Notes: generated by a model not told the origin, from the sequence alone. DNA of 64,000 bases from Dipteris shenzhenensis (GCA_047967505.1 CM106539.1); one strand, 5' to 3'; shown: positions 12,630 to 22,780, numbered from the stretch's first letter. Program-made: numbers and translations.

Positions 12630-12710
12630 TAATAAATGCTCAGCTTTCTTCTAATTGCGCCGTCTCGGGGAAGTAATGAATGCTCAACTTTCTTCCAATC
12701 ACGCCGTCTC
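12630..12710. repeat. Imperfect 37-bp tandem duplication in the leader of gypsy element 1
   Basis: 12,630-12,666 and 12,673-12,710 share 'taatRaatgctcaRctttcttcYaatYRcgccgtctc'. It lies about 140 bp from the primer-binding site. The rest of the 1.2-kb leader (11,574-12,839) holds no coding sequence that I can support. Confidence 0.75.
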
Positions 12711-12839
12711 TAATTTTGCTCCCTTAAGATCTCTCTATAAACTCAGCCTCATAAGTCACGGTCTTGTGACGAGCAGTTCGTCGCATGTTTCTAAATCCTT
12801 CAACGAGCATTACAAAATTCGATTAGCTGTAGATCGATA

Positions 12840-12852
12840 GGCTCTGATACCA
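12840..12852 (-). promoter_or_regulatory. Primer-binding site, initiator tRNA-Met type
   Basis: The + strand ggctctgatacca is TGGTATCAGAGCC on the coding strand, one base inside the 5' LTR. This is the standard tRNA-Met complementary site of plant LTR elements and fixes the element's orientation as minus. Confidence 0.92.
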
Positions 12853-12853
12853 A

Positions 12854-13149
12854 TGTGACGAGACCTCAATCCTCCAGGGCTTCTGTTCTGCTTGTCCACC
12901 CAGCCACGGATTCCTGAGAGTCCTCAGATTACTTTCTTTTTCAGTTCCTTCTGGAATCCTCCCTCCGAGCCTAGTGCCTGCCACATGGTGTTCTCTTGAG
13001 TGCCATGTGTCCATTTGGACCTTAGAGTCTCTATGCCCATTTAGGCCTTACTTATGCACTCCGTATTGATGCAAGCACTATCGAGCCCTCTGGTTTCCCG
13101 CTTCACCACAACCACACTAGACGATTCCGAGATTATGGCTGACGTAACA
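12854..13149 (-). repeat. 5' LTR of gypsy element 1
   Basis: Starts tgtgacgagacc and ends gctgacgtaaca on the + strand, followed by the target duplication AAAGC. Placing the end at 13,149 rather than at 13,132, where similarity to the other LTR pauses, is what recovers both the CA terminus and the matching duplication. Confidence 0.9.
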
Positions 13150-13154
13150 AAAGC

Positions 13155-13720
13155 TTACAACTACCTCTCTCTTACCCTACAATTAGTATATCTTGCCTTT
13201 TCATAGTTGAAATTTATCACTATACCTTATATACCTCCCCCTCACTCATTACAAATTTTAGGTACCTCCCCCCTCTCTTATACCCTAAAACTACTATGTC
13301 TTTCCCTTGATCCTTTTAAAATAGACTTCTATATTATTACCATTGTCTTAGATTGGGTTAATTAAAAACCTTAAAGTAAACTCTTACACTAACCTAGCCT
13401 TTAAACCTCTTGGTAAACATTCAATTTTTAATATGCACTTCATTCTTGTTCCCCCTCCTTTGGTTTAAAAATAAATTCATTCCCCTATCCCGTTCCTCTT
13501 CCTTTTTTCAAAAGAAAATGTTAAAGTATTTTTTATTTTTTTATTTCTTTCACTTTTTCAACCACATATCCTAATTTCTCCAAATCCCTTACCCCTTGTC
13601 CCCCTTATCTCCTTCTCCATGGGATTTTTTCCATAACTAAACCCTTACCCCTTATCCCCCTTTCTTACTTTCTACCTTAAAAATTCCCCTTTCTACTCTT
13701 TTCCCAATGATTTACTCTCA
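13155..13720. repeat. Pyrimidine-rich tract, right part
   Basis: C/T/A-rich + strand with few G residues, like 5,097-6,748 (for example cttaccccttgtccccctt). It is the continuation of that tract beyond the gypsy insertion. No gene. Confidence 0.65.
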
Positions 13721-13936
13721 TGTGCCAATGAGCGGCACACTTTGTGTGCCCGACAGCACTACTCCCTTTTCTATAATCCTCCTTGCGTTGATCCATCCAG
13801 TTGCATCACCGAAGGAGCTTGTTGAGGCTGATAATTCGTTAAAGATACATAGAGAAAGCCGGTCCCACATAACTCATAGAACTCACCTTGGAACTCAATC
13901 AAAACCCATGCGATGGTTACAAGTGTCTCACAATTC

Positions 13937-14028
13937 GAATTCAAAGGGGAAAGCAAATGGTTGCCATAGCTCTGCCTCGTTAGAATTCAAAGGGCAAAGC
14001 AAATGGTTGCTATAGCTCTGCCCCTAAC
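13937..14028. repeat. 46-bp tandem duplication upstream of PPR gene 1
   Basis: Units 13,937-13,982 and 13,983-14,028 both run gaattcaaaggg...agctctgcc with a few substitutions. They end about 150 bp before the PPR start codon, so they may lie in its 5' untranslated region or promoter. Confidence 0.9.
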
Positions 14029-14177
14029 GAGACAGTGCGAATAACAAACCAGACACAGAAGACAAAGACGAAAGGACCAAGGCAGCATGAATGTTGTTGT
14101 GGGCGTTTTCAAATCATGTCGGGTGCAAACGAGGAGATTGAGAGAAGCATGGAGAGGTTACAGCGAGTGTCTCAGGG

Positions 14178-15989
14178 ATGCACTTCTACCGTATCACATT
14201 GTTTGTCCTCAGTTTTTCTCTCTTTGAAAAGAATCACATTGAAGAGGAAAAAAAGGTAGGCAACCATAATGCTCCCCGCTTGGATGCCAGTATGTGGAGC
14301 TCACAGCTTTGGGTGAAAACGAGGCAAAAACCATTGAAGGAGGCGTTGCGGATTCTCCAGCAACGCAATCAGGCTTCTATCAAGGCCTTCGCTTGCCTCT
14401 TGCGTGGGTGTATCGAAGGTAAGGCTCTCACCGAGGGGAGAGAAGTGCATGCCCGCTTGATCGAGAACGGATTCGACTCCAATATTTTCTTGGGGAACAG
14501 TCTTCTTCAACTCTATGGCAAGTGTGGAGTTGTGGTTGATGCTTTGTTAGTATTCAGCAAAATGCTTGAGCGCAATGTGTTTTCCTGGACTGCAATCATT
14601 TCAGCATGTGCCGAACAAGGGCTACCTGAGGAGGCAGTCGAACGATTTTACCAAATGCTACAGTCAGATGTGGTGCCCGACAGTGTCACGTATGTCATTG
14701 TCCTTAAAACGTGTGCGAAAATAGGTGCTCTGGGGCAGGGCAGAGATGTGCATGCACACATCTTGAAACACGGTACTGAGACGAATGTTTTCATAGCAAG
14801 CACCATAATTGACTTGTATGGCAAATGTGGCTATGTGGAGGATGCACAATTGGCGTTTAACAAAATGCCCAAGCGAATTGTGGTGTCGTGGAATGCAATT
14901 ATTGGAGCACATGCCCAGCAAGGACACAGCAGGGAGGCCGTTGCTTTATTTCAACAAATGCAAGCAGAAGGCACTCCACCAGACAATGTCACATTTGTCA
15001 ATGTCATCACAGCATTTTCCACATTGGCATCCCTAGAGCGTGGTAAGCAGATCCATGTGCACATCCTCACATACAGCGTTCAGATGGATGTCTTTGTTGA
15101 GAGCGCACTTGTTGACATGTATGCCAAGTGTTGCTGCGTAGACAAGGCACGCCAAGTCTTCAACAAAATGTGCAAACGGGATGTGGTGTCTTGGAATGCA
15201 ATGATTGCAGGATATGTTCAGCAAGGTTTTGGCAAAGAGGCGCTCTTGCTTTTCGATGAAATGCACAGTGAAGGCCTACTCTACAATGGGGTTACCTTCC
15301 TTAACATCCTTAAGGCATGCACAGATCTGGTTGACCTGGAATGGGGTAATTGGGTCCATGCTGATATCATTAAAAGTGGCCTGGAGACTGATGCTTTCTT
15401 GGGAAATACACTTGTTGCCATGTATGCAAAATGTGGTAGCATGAAAGATGCACGTCTAGTCTTTGAAAAAATGTCCAAGCACGACATAGTCTCATGGAAC
15501 ATAATAATTGGAGGTTATGCCCTGCAAGGGTTCGGAGATGAAGTTTTTGCTTTGTTTGAACGGATGCAGCATGTAGGCATAAAGCCTGATGAGGTCACAT
15601 TTGTAAGTGTCCTATCTGCATGCAGCCATGGGGGCCTGCTTTATAAAGCCCATGAATTTTTTGACTTCATGAGTCAAATATATCATATCACACCTACAAT
15701 GGAGCACTATTGCTGCATGGTTGATCTTCTTGGACGTGTTGGATGCCCAGATGAGGCCCATGACTTTATTAAGAGAATGCCGATCCAACCTAATGTTGCA
15801 GTGTGGATGAGCTTGCTGCATGCTTGTAGAAGCCATGGCAATTCTGAGCTTGGAAGGTATGTATTTGAACGTTCTCTCAAATTAAAGCCAAAATATTCTC
15901 CTGCATTTGTGCAGCTGTCCAATATCTATGCTGCAACTGGAAGATGGGTTGAAGTAGCAAAGCTGCAGAAAAATATGGAGGATAGGTAA
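14178..15989 (+). CDS. PLS-class PPR protein 1, ends inside the E2 motif
   Basis: 603 residues, no intron within the frame. PPR proteins of this class bind single-stranded organelle RNA, usually to direct C-to-U editing. After about 70 residues of unique N-terminus the protein is a run of S-P-L triplets with the usual words (GNSLLQLYGKCG, VVSWNAIIGAHAQQG, ALVDMYAKC, VSWNAMIAGYVQQG, ITPTMEHYCCMVDLLGR). It then has the L2-S2 pair, E1 (VAVWMSLLHACRSHG) and the start of E2 (QLSNIYAATGRWVEVAKL). It stops at NMEDR, where the family normally continues with a GxxKxPG stretch and often a DYW domain. The start at 14,178 is the first ATG in frame. Its first 28 residues are hydrophobic then acidic and are not a clear organelle transit peptide. 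The ATG at 14,292 (residue 39, MWSSQLW) is an alternative. Copia LTR sequence begins within about 240 bp of the stop. Confidence 0.85.
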   Translation: MHFYRITLFVLSFSLFEKNHIEEEKKVGNHNAPRLDASMWSSQLWVKTRQKPLKEALRILQQRNQASIKAFACLLRGCIEGKALTEGREVHARLIENGFDSNIFLGNSLLQLYGKCGVVVDALLVFSKMLERNVFSWTAIISACAEQGLPEEAVERFYQMLQSDVVPDSVTYVIVLKTCAKIGALGQGRDVHAHILKHGTETNVFIASTIIDLYGKCGYVEDAQLAFNKMPKRIVVSWNAIIGAHAQQGHSREAVALFQQMQAEGTPPDNVTFVNVITAFSTLASLERGKQIHVHILTYSVQMDVFVESALVDMYAKCCCVDKARQVFNKMCKRDVVSWNAMIAGYVQQGFGKEALLLFDEMHSEGLLYNGVTFLNILKACTDLVDLEWGNWVHADIIKSGLETDAFLGNTLVAMYAKCGSMKDARLVFEKMSKHDIVSWNIIIGGYALQGFGDEVFALFERMQHVGIKPDEVTFVSVLSACSHGGLLYKAHEFFDFMSQIYHITPTMEHYCCMVDLLGRVGCPDEAHDFIKRMPIQPNVAVWMSLLHACRSHGNSELGRYVFERSLKLKPKYSPAFVQLSNIYAATGRWVEVAKLQKNMEDR

Positions 15990-16225
15990 CCGAGGTACAT
16001 GGTGCCATCCGCAAGTATGCCCTCTGCCAGAGATGTAAGCCCCCAAATGAGGAGCATTGGGGATACTACCCACATGTGGGATTGCACATAGGCCTTGGAG
16101 AGGGGCGTATAGAGGCAGAAGAAGCCCATTGTTTGGGCTGTGGAGCTGGGCAAAGACCCAGCAAATGGTGCAGCAAGAGGGGGCTCTTGTAGGCCCCAAA
16201 AGGGCTGCTCTGGTCGGCCAGTCCA

Positions 16226-16874
16226 CAGACTGGTCGTCCAGCAATCGGCAGTTCCCAGGGTGGGGTCAGCCAGTACTAAGGCCAGTCGGCCTGTTTCAAG
16301 GGACATTCAGCCCCATATAAAGCCCATGGGGGGCCAGAGGATATACTTGCAGAACAAGCACTACTAGGAGCAGGAGAAGGCAGTAGTGAGGGCTCAGTAG
16401 TCCTCCTTCAGTTCAAGGCTCGAGAATTGCAGAAGGGCACTAGAAAAGGTGGACAAAGGTAGCAGCCCTTAGCTTATGTCAGGGAGTGAGCCAATCACCT
16501 CAGTGCTGAAAGGGTGCTGGCTTACAGAGGGAGAGTTTTGGGCTCCTCCCATACCACTGAAGTCCTCAATGAGAGGCGTGCAGCAAAGGGATTGAGCAAC
16601 AGATTTGGGCAACAGTTTGTGGTCTCAGCTCAGCACTAGTGGGCAGCACCGTGCTGTCCACATAGTGTGGTTTGCGAATTCACCTTTTGTAATACGTTCT
16701 TGGTCCTCTCTTTGACGTTCTTATTCAAATACTGGTTGCCATGTCTTGAGAGTGGTTTATATTTCTATGTATATGTGCGCATCCTGAGTAGGATTGAGAG
16801 TGATTCATTTTTCATTGCATGTTCCAACATTTTTCCAGAAGCTTGGACTTGAGCTAGACGTATTTACTCCAACA
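16226..16874 (+). repeat. 5' LTR of copia element 2
   Basis: Aligns with 18,638-19,368. Shared landmarks are agttcccagggtggg, taggagcaggagaaggcagta, the tggtttgYgaattcaccttttgtaatac block and the ctccaaca end. A TATA-like catataaagcc is at 16,312-16,322. It lacks roughly 35 bp present in the other copy after the TATA region. Divergence is clearly higher than in the gypsy LTR pairs, so this insertion is older. Confidence 0.75.
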
Positions 16875-16886
16875 TGGCATCAAAAA
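16875..16886 (+). promoter_or_regulatory. Degenerate primer-binding site of copia element 2
   Basis: tggcatcaaaaa directly after the LTR end resembles the tRNA-Met site TGGTATCAGAGC with transition-type changes (t to c, g to a). Its position right after ctccaaca supports the LTR end at 16,874. Confidence 0.6.
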
Positions 16887-17061
16887 CAGTTCACCATTTA
16901 GAGGTGTAAGAGCCAAAAACAGTGACTGAGCTTCAGGGACCCAAAGATCGACATAGGGGTGGATAAGAGGTCAACTCAGAGGGTGTGTTTCAAGAAAAGG
17001 AAAAGGTGAACAGAGTGTGCTATCTGTCAGTTTACGGTCCAGGATCGGATGGCTTCCAAAG

Positions 17062-17830
17062 ATGCAGCTACCTAAGTTTGGGGACAATGGTAAGTCGGAT
17101 GGGAGTAGCTACCGGATCTGGAAGGTGAAGATGAGGAGCCACGCGGTAGCTAGGAAGATTTGCAGGTGAAGAACTGAAACCCGAGGATCAATTGGATGCC
17201 ACGGGTAAGCTAGCGAAACATGCTGACCTAATAATGTGGAAGAATGGGAGGAGGACATGGAGGCATTACCTCTAATCATTACCACGACATTAGATGCAGT
17301 GATTCCATACATTCAGTTGGCAGATACTTCAGAGGAGACATGGACCATACTGGAAGATTTATATGAGACAAATGACACTGGTCGGATCCATGTGCTCCAG
17401 AATCGATTGATTTCAAAAAATGAAGATGGAGGGAGGAGATCTGATACGTGAGCACTTGATTAAAGTCAAGGTTGTCAGAGATCAACTAGGAGCTGTAGGT
17501 CAGAAGGTCGCCACAAATCAACTAGCGTTGTTAGTGCTGAATGTCCTTCCCAAGAGCTTTAGGGATTTGGTAACGGTACTTACCATTGTAGACTGATCCA
17601 AGCCACTCAGTTTTGAGGAGCTATGCTTGATGCTCATACAGGAGGAAGTCGTGGAAAAAAAGTATGGGGACTTAGGTCAAGCAAAGGAAAGGAAAACAAA
17701 GGCTAACTTGGACAAGGAAAGCCCAAGAGTGATGGTGACTCTTTGAAAGAGGCAGGGGACACTTCAGAGAGTGGGAGAAGAATTCATACTGTGATAAGCC
17801 TGGACACATAGCAAAAGATTGCAGATTGAA
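17062..17830 (+). pseudogene. Copia gag with broken zinc knuckle
   Basis: The likely start is the ATG at 17,062 (MQLPKFGDNGKSDGSSYRIWKVKM), the typical N-terminus of copia Gag. A stop follows, and the next frame holds the central part (EWEEDMEALPLIITTTL, ETWTILEDLYETND, HVLQNRLISK), matching the UBN2/gag-polypeptide family. Another shift leads to LIKVKVVRDQLG, NVLPKSFRDLV and EELCLMLIQEE. The knuckle at 17,781-17,822 reads NSYCDKPGHIAKDC: the last three zinc ligands are present and the first cysteine is replaced. A DTGSVGH around 17,992-18,012 may be a decayed protease site. This is a relic and is not translated as a whole. Confidence 0.75.
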
Positions 17831-18637
17831 GAAGGCCGAGGAATAGAAAAAGGACGATTAGTCTCACAAGGAAGAACCAACAGTCCATTTGGTGAAAGAG
17901 GAGCTGTTTTTGGTCGTTGCCCCAAGCATCCCAAAGACAGTATTTGCAGAGAGTGGAGTGATTGTTAGAATGTCGGGGGATCAGTACACTGATACAGGTT
18001 CCGTTGGACATTGAGTATTGGTACATTGTGTGGTGAACAGCATGAGTCACTCACAGAGACTGAGAATGATGCTGTTACCACTGAAAGGGAAGATACAGGT
18101 GTATACATGGAGTGCAGACTTTAAGAGCAGTATGATCAGGACTGTTGCATGGCTCCAGCATCACAGAGGATGGCTCTCAGGGGTGTGCCGTGCTTGCTGG
18201 AATAGCAGGCAGGACATTAATCCAGGGTATGTAATATGTATTCTCAATATTCTTTTATGAGTTTAACAAGATGTTTTGAAATATTTGGTTGGCTTGGACT
18301 TCTCAAAAGAAAGGGACAGGGCAGACAGCAAGAGGGGCAAGTTTTAAAGCAGAGGCATGTGCCACCTTCTGCATGATGACTGAGAGGGTTGGTAATGTGG
18401 ATCCTTGGAGGACACGGAGTTGACAAGGTCAGTTGTCAAGGAAGCCTTCCCAAAGAGTTCCACTTTCACAATGCTGCAGATTTATAGAGCAGACTCCATC
18501 AAAGAATTCAATTCGTATTAGAGATGGGTAGGCACAAGGAGAGTACGGATGTGACCTTGGAAGACTTAGGATCTTAAGCTGACGATTGCTTGCAAGGAAC
18601 ATTAAGCAGGAGACACTTTGAGTTTCTGGATGGAATC

Positions 18638-19368
18638 GACTGGGTTGGCCAGCCAACAATATGGGCGGAAGTTCCCAGGGTGGGTCGGCCAGTAGTAGGG
18701 CAAGTCAGCCAGTTTCAAAGGGCATTCAGCTGTAAAGAGCCTCCCATGGGGGCGCAGACAATAGATGTGCAGAAAAGCATCACAGGCTGCATCAGGCTCT
18801 TCAGAAATGCATCCCCAGGTACTAGGAGGAGCAGGAGAAGGCAGTAGCAAGGGTGCAGGAGTCCATCAGTTCTGCCTCGAGAAGTTCAGAACGGAAGGTG
18901 GACAAAGGCAGAAGCAAGAGCAGTCTTTAGAGGTGAGCAAATCACCTCAGGGCAGAAAGGATGCTGGCTGAGAGACAGAGAGTTTTGGTCTCCTCCCATA
19001 GCCACTGAAGTCCTCATTCAGAACCGCACAGCAGGAGTGAGCAGCCGATTTGGGCAACAGGTTGTGGCCTCAGTTCTAGCACTACTACACACCCTGCTGT
19101 CCATAGAATGTGGTTTGTGAGTTCACCTTTTGTAATACATTCTGGGTCCTCTCCTGGACATTCTTGTTTAGTTATTGTTTGCTATATCTTGCTGTTTATT
19201 TTAGGTCTGAGCATGGTTTATATTTCTACGCATATGTGCACATCCCGAGTAGGATATCGAGTTCTTAGGTGTGATCTCGTGGATGATTCATTTTTCACCG
19301 CGTGTTCTGACATGGCACCAGAAGCTAGGACTTGAGCTAGAAGTAGATGTTCAGATATTACTCCAACA
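18638..19368 (+). repeat. 3' LTR of copia element 2
   Basis: Second LTR copy, ending ctccaaca at 19,361-19,368. The TATA position of the first LTR is here tgtaaagag, so this copy may lack promoter function. The stretch 17,831-18,637 between gag and this LTR has no recognisable domain. Confidence 0.72.
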
Positions 19369-19750
19369 CCCTTTGAGTTGACATTTATTGAGTATGAGGG
19401 TGAAAAAGGTAAGAGAGGGAGACAGGGAAAAGTGTCAAAAGAGAAAAGTCAATTCCCCACTTACATCTAATGATAGGGGGAATATGGAGGGAGAGAGGCT
19501 GCCATGTGAGCAGCACACAGGCTGCCACATGGGCAGCTCATGGTTATCATTCGTGGGTTTGATGAAGACCACCCTTTAGGGCAGATCTGTCCTTCATGGC
19601 GCAGCCATGGTGAGCCCATCCTTTGGGCCAGGCAAGATTGCAGCCCAGTTATGGTTCAAGTGGAGGGGATGGTGTCACGGGGACGTGAATTTCTAATTTC
19701 TAGGAATTTCGGTGACTGACTTGGCCTCAAACTGATTAAATCTGTACAGG
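19369..19750. other. Intergenic, nothing recognised
   Basis: No domain, LTR edge or repeat partner found. The sequence leads into the repeat block that starts near 19,752. Confidence 0.5.
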
Positions 19751-19751
19751 A

Positions 19752-21233
19752 CACTCTAGTGCAATTAATTCCATGGGCCAAGGAAAAGGATTTGAAGGTT
19801 AGAGAGGGGTAAAAATCCCTTTTGCTAAAAATAGCTCTAGGAGCCACGTTTGGCTAGGTGGCTTGGAAAGCAAGCAGAAAAGTAGAAATTTGCTTTCAAG
19901 GCTGTTTTTTGGACCACAGAAGAAAAGGGAGAGGCAAGTCACAGGCTGGAAAACTGCTCGAAGGTTTTCGACTACCAGGAGCTGCCAAGGCTGCCAAAAG
20001 CTCAAACGAATTTTTGTGCGAGGAACCTCCAAATCAGTTCGTTTTTGCTGCATGCCTGCTGTTCATGCCTTCCCAAAGGCCCAAATCTGATTCACACTTC
20101 TTCTAGGAGCCTTTCTGGCAAGGCGCCTATCAAACTCGCACTTTTCTAGGAAGTTTGGAGCTTCCAGGCAACTCCATTTGCTTACAGGCGGGTGGATTTG
20201 ATGAGTCGCACCTCCTAGAGGCTTTCCAGGGCTGCTAGACCTGATTTTGCTGCTTCAGATCCACTCCGGGGTAACCAGACATGCTTCCGAGGTGCCAGAT
20301 TTCGCCTACCAGGGGCCAAAGGGTGCCAGAAGGAAACCATTTTTGGTGTTTTTTACCTTTTCCAGGGCTGCTCCTGCTGATTTTTCCTATAAGAGTGCTT
20401 GAGAACTGCTCTAGACAGATTCGCCTTTTTGCTTGTTGCTGTTTCAGGGTTCCGAGAGCCTTAAGATCAGTCGATTGCTTTCCAGAAGCTCTCCTACTGC
20501 CTTAGAATCTTCAGATTCTATTGCCTTGTTGCAGCTAGCCTTTTTGTGTGCCAGGAACAGGGTATCAGAGCTGTCAGGACAGACTTGCTTGATTTCTCTC
20601 TTGCCAGGACTCCCTTGAAGGGTATTGGAGCTGCCAGGTTAGAATTATCAGTTAGAATCGGAAGAAAGGCTGCCATGGATATTGCACTGGACTAGATGCC
20701 TTTCTGTGATTGAAACTGGTGCATAGCGGGACGGAAGTGCTCGTGATCGGATTATTCAGTTGGCTGATTTCGGGCTGATGCACGACAGTGCTTTTCTTGT
20801 ATTTGGATGCCTTCTGAATGAATGATAAAGAATTACCGAAAGGGGCGCTAAGTTTATAGACAATCTGGTGTCTAGTGCAAGACGAGGGCAATCTAGCTCT
20901 TGTGTGTTGTGTCTAAATTGTTTTGGTTTGCTGTGGAAAGTTCTAAATGGCTGGAAATTAAGTATTTTGATGGTTATTAATTGTTCATTGCCCATTGGAG
21001 TTTCGGAAGGTCGGTTGCAGTGGTTCCGTTGCATTGCAATTAATTCCATGGCCAAGGTAAAGGATCAAAGGGGTGAAAATCATTTCGCTAAAAATAGCTC
21101 CAGGAGCCACGTTTGGCTAGCTGGCTTGGAAAGCAAGCAGAAAAGTCAAAATTTACTTTTAGGGCTGTTTTCTGGACCGTAGAAGAACAGGGAGAGGCAA
21201 GTCACAGGTTGAGAAAGTGCTCCAAGGCTATTC
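19752..21233. repeat. About 200-bp direct repeat pair (19,752-19,960 and 21,032-21,233)
   Basis: Both copies run caattaattccatgg, then gctaaaaatagctcYaggagccacgtttggctag, then ggcttggaaagcaagcagaaaagt and gggagaggcaagtcacagg, with scattered differences. The second copy breaks off at 21,233 where 'tgttagaaatcgacc' begins. The 499-bp unit copy at 20,203-20,640 lies between them, so the arrangement suggests duplication of a larger compound unit. Confidence 0.85.
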
Positions 21234-22776
21234 TTGTTAGAAATCGACCAATAGAGGGTATGCACAGCGGAAGATTGATAGAATAGCCTAGGAGCTCACA
21301 CAGTGTGTGTGGGGAGTGGAGTCACAAACTTCTCAACCGTATGTGCTTCAAATAGATGTGCAGACTCATCAATAGACAATGATCCAGCCAGATATAGAAG
21401 CTACCAAAAGAATATATATTTCCGTCCAAAACTATGGACACAATACAAAGAGAGAGAGATCCAAAGTTCCACCAGAGCATGGTCCTTTGATCTTACCACG
21501 TACTTCTACTATCTGCCGGATATCTCTAGAACTTGAGCTCGCGTGCTCCACCTCAAGTGTATGTAGATTCTCTGTCCTTTGACCTCAGCACCTTGCTGCC
21601 CTAGAAGACAGCCAAGGCTCCAGCCCTAGAAGAGCTCAGTCTGCAGCGACTCTTCCCCTGCTTTGCCTCCGGGATGTAGGCCCAAAGGTGAGGGTGGTGC
21701 TTCTCCTTGTGCTCCCAAAACCTGCTGGCTGCTGGATGTTGTTATGAGGCCCAAGTGCCTCTTTTAATAGGGGCTGAGCCCCCCAAAACCAACCAAATGG
21801 ACCCCTGTTCCGACCGACTTTACTGCCCTGAAACCGTCCCCACAGCTCCCCATATATGGGGCTGTGGGCTGCCCTTTTGAGCCTGTGTGCTGGTCGACTC
21901 AGCTGGCCAGCCGACCAGCCCATGGGGCCCCATATAAGGGCAGGGTGCTGCTCTTTCGCAGCCCCTCCCTTTGCTATGGTACCTGGTTCATTGGATGCTG
22001 CTACTAGGCCCTCCTGCAGGCCCTGGTCTTTGTTCTGGCATGGCTTTCGTGAAGGGTATCAGAGCTGCCAGGACAGACTTGGTTAATTTCTCTCTTGCCC
22101 GGACTTGGTTGAAGGGTATCGGAATTGCCGAGTCGCACCTCCCAGAGGCTTTCCAAGGCTGCCAGACCTGATTTTGCTGATTCAGATCCGCTCCGGGGTC
22201 ACCAGATAGGCTTCCGAGGTGCTAGATTTGTACCAAATTCATTTCGCCTACCAGGGGCCAAAGGGTGCCAGAAGGAAAACGTTTTTGCTGTTTTTCACCT
22301 CTTTCAGGGCTGCTCCTGCTGAGTTTTTTTGCTAGAGTGCTTGAGAACTGCTCCGGACAGATTCGCCTTTTTGCTTGTTGCTGTTTCAGGGTTCCCAGAG
22401 CCTTCAGATCAGTCGATTGCTTCGCAGAAGCTCTCCTACTGCCTCATAATCTTCAGATTCTATTGCCTTGTTGCAGCTAGCCTTTCTGTGTGCCCAGCAA
22501 CAGCCAGGGTTGTTTTTTTTGCTGGTCTTTGTTCTGGCATGGCTCTCGTGAAGGGTATCAGAGCTGCCAGGACAGACTTGGTTAATTTCTCTCTTGCCCA
22601 GACTTGGTTGAAGGATATCGGAACTGCTGAGTCGCACCTCCCAAAGGCTTTCCAGGGCTGTCAGACCTGACTTTGCTGATTCAGATCTGCTCCGGGGTCA
22701 CCAGATAGGCTTCCGAGGTGCCAGATTTGTACCAAATTCATTTTGCCTACCAGGGGCCGAAGGGTGCCAGAGGTGG
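20203..22776. repeat. Three copies of a roughly 500-bp unit (20,203-20,640; 22,023-22,521; 22,522-22,776)
   Basis: The last two copies are in tandem with a period of 499 bp (gagtcgcacctccc at 22,130 and 22,629; gggtatcagagc at 22,054 and 22,553). The last copy is cut at about 22,776 by the gypsy fragment. A more diverged copy runs 20,203-20,640 and also carries gggtatcagagc (20,560-20,571). Each copy has long identical words such as ggggccRaagggtgccaga and tcgcctttttgcttgttgctgtttcaggg. Short open frames in the copies differ between copies and look accidental. Confidence 0.88.
21234..22065 (+). other. LTR-like segment with TATA box and primer-site-like sequence
   Basis: Begins tgttagaaatcgacc, contains a GGCCAG/ccgaccag-rich palindromic part (ctggccagccgaccag), a TATA-like catataagggc at 21,933-21,943, and ends next to gggtatcagagc (22,054-22,065), which resembles the tRNA-Met site TGGTATCAGAGC. 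This is the layout of a + strand LTR followed by its primer site. No second LTR copy or coding region was found, so it may be an isolated 5' end. It interrupts the repeat block described around it. Confidence 0.4.
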
Positions 22777-22780
22777 CCAT

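Larger units (their letters stand above)
6754..13149 (-). mobile_element. Full-length but defective Ty3/gypsy LTR retrotransposon (element 1)
   Basis: 6,396 bp. The 3' LTR is 6,754-7,035 and the 5' LTR 12,854-13,149. A 5-bp target duplication AAAGC flanks it at 6,749-6,753 and 13,150-13,154. The primer-binding site is a perfect match to the usual initiator-tRNA-Met site (minus strand TGGTATCAGAGCC, 12,840-12,852) and the polypurine tract is at 7,036-7,047. On the minus strand the order is gag, protease, RT, RNase H, integrase, chromodomain-like tail, which defines Ty3/gypsy. The coding region is broken by several frameshifts and stops, and the part of RT with the YxDD motif is missing, so it cannot be autonomous. 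LTR divergence by eye is 11 substitutions in about 280 aligned bases plus one 14-bp indel, so it is a fairly old insertion. Confidence 0.93.
16226..19368 (+). mobile_element. Short degenerate Ty1/copia LTR element (element 2)
   Basis: Two direct LTRs (about 16,226-16,874 and about 18,638-19,368) enclose only about 1.75 kb. Both LTRs end ctccaaca, and the first is followed by a decayed tRNA-Met primer site. Inside is a copia-type gag with a damaged zinc knuckle and at most a trace of protease. There is no integrase, RT or RNase H. It is therefore an internally deleted or non-autonomous copia element. The left ends of the LTRs are not sharp: similarity between the copies starts near 'gactggtcg/gactgggttgg', and I could not identify the TG start or a target duplication. 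Confidence 0.75.

Noticed and set aside
12840-12852. gctctgatacca and similar sites considered as tRNA gene fragments
   Set aside because: Only 12-13 bases match the tRNA-Met 3' end and each lies next to an LTR edge; they are primer-binding sites. I found no tRNA or rRNA gene in the window.
14035-14259. 74-residue frame overlapping the start of PPR gene 1
   Set aside because: Different frame, no recognisable motif and no splice arrangement that would join it to the PPR frame. It may contain upstream ATGs but is not a supported exon.
22125-22670. Several + frames of 65-113 residues in the 499-bp repeat copies
   Set aside because: Frames change between copies and have no family resemblance; the DNA repeat, not the protein, is conserved.
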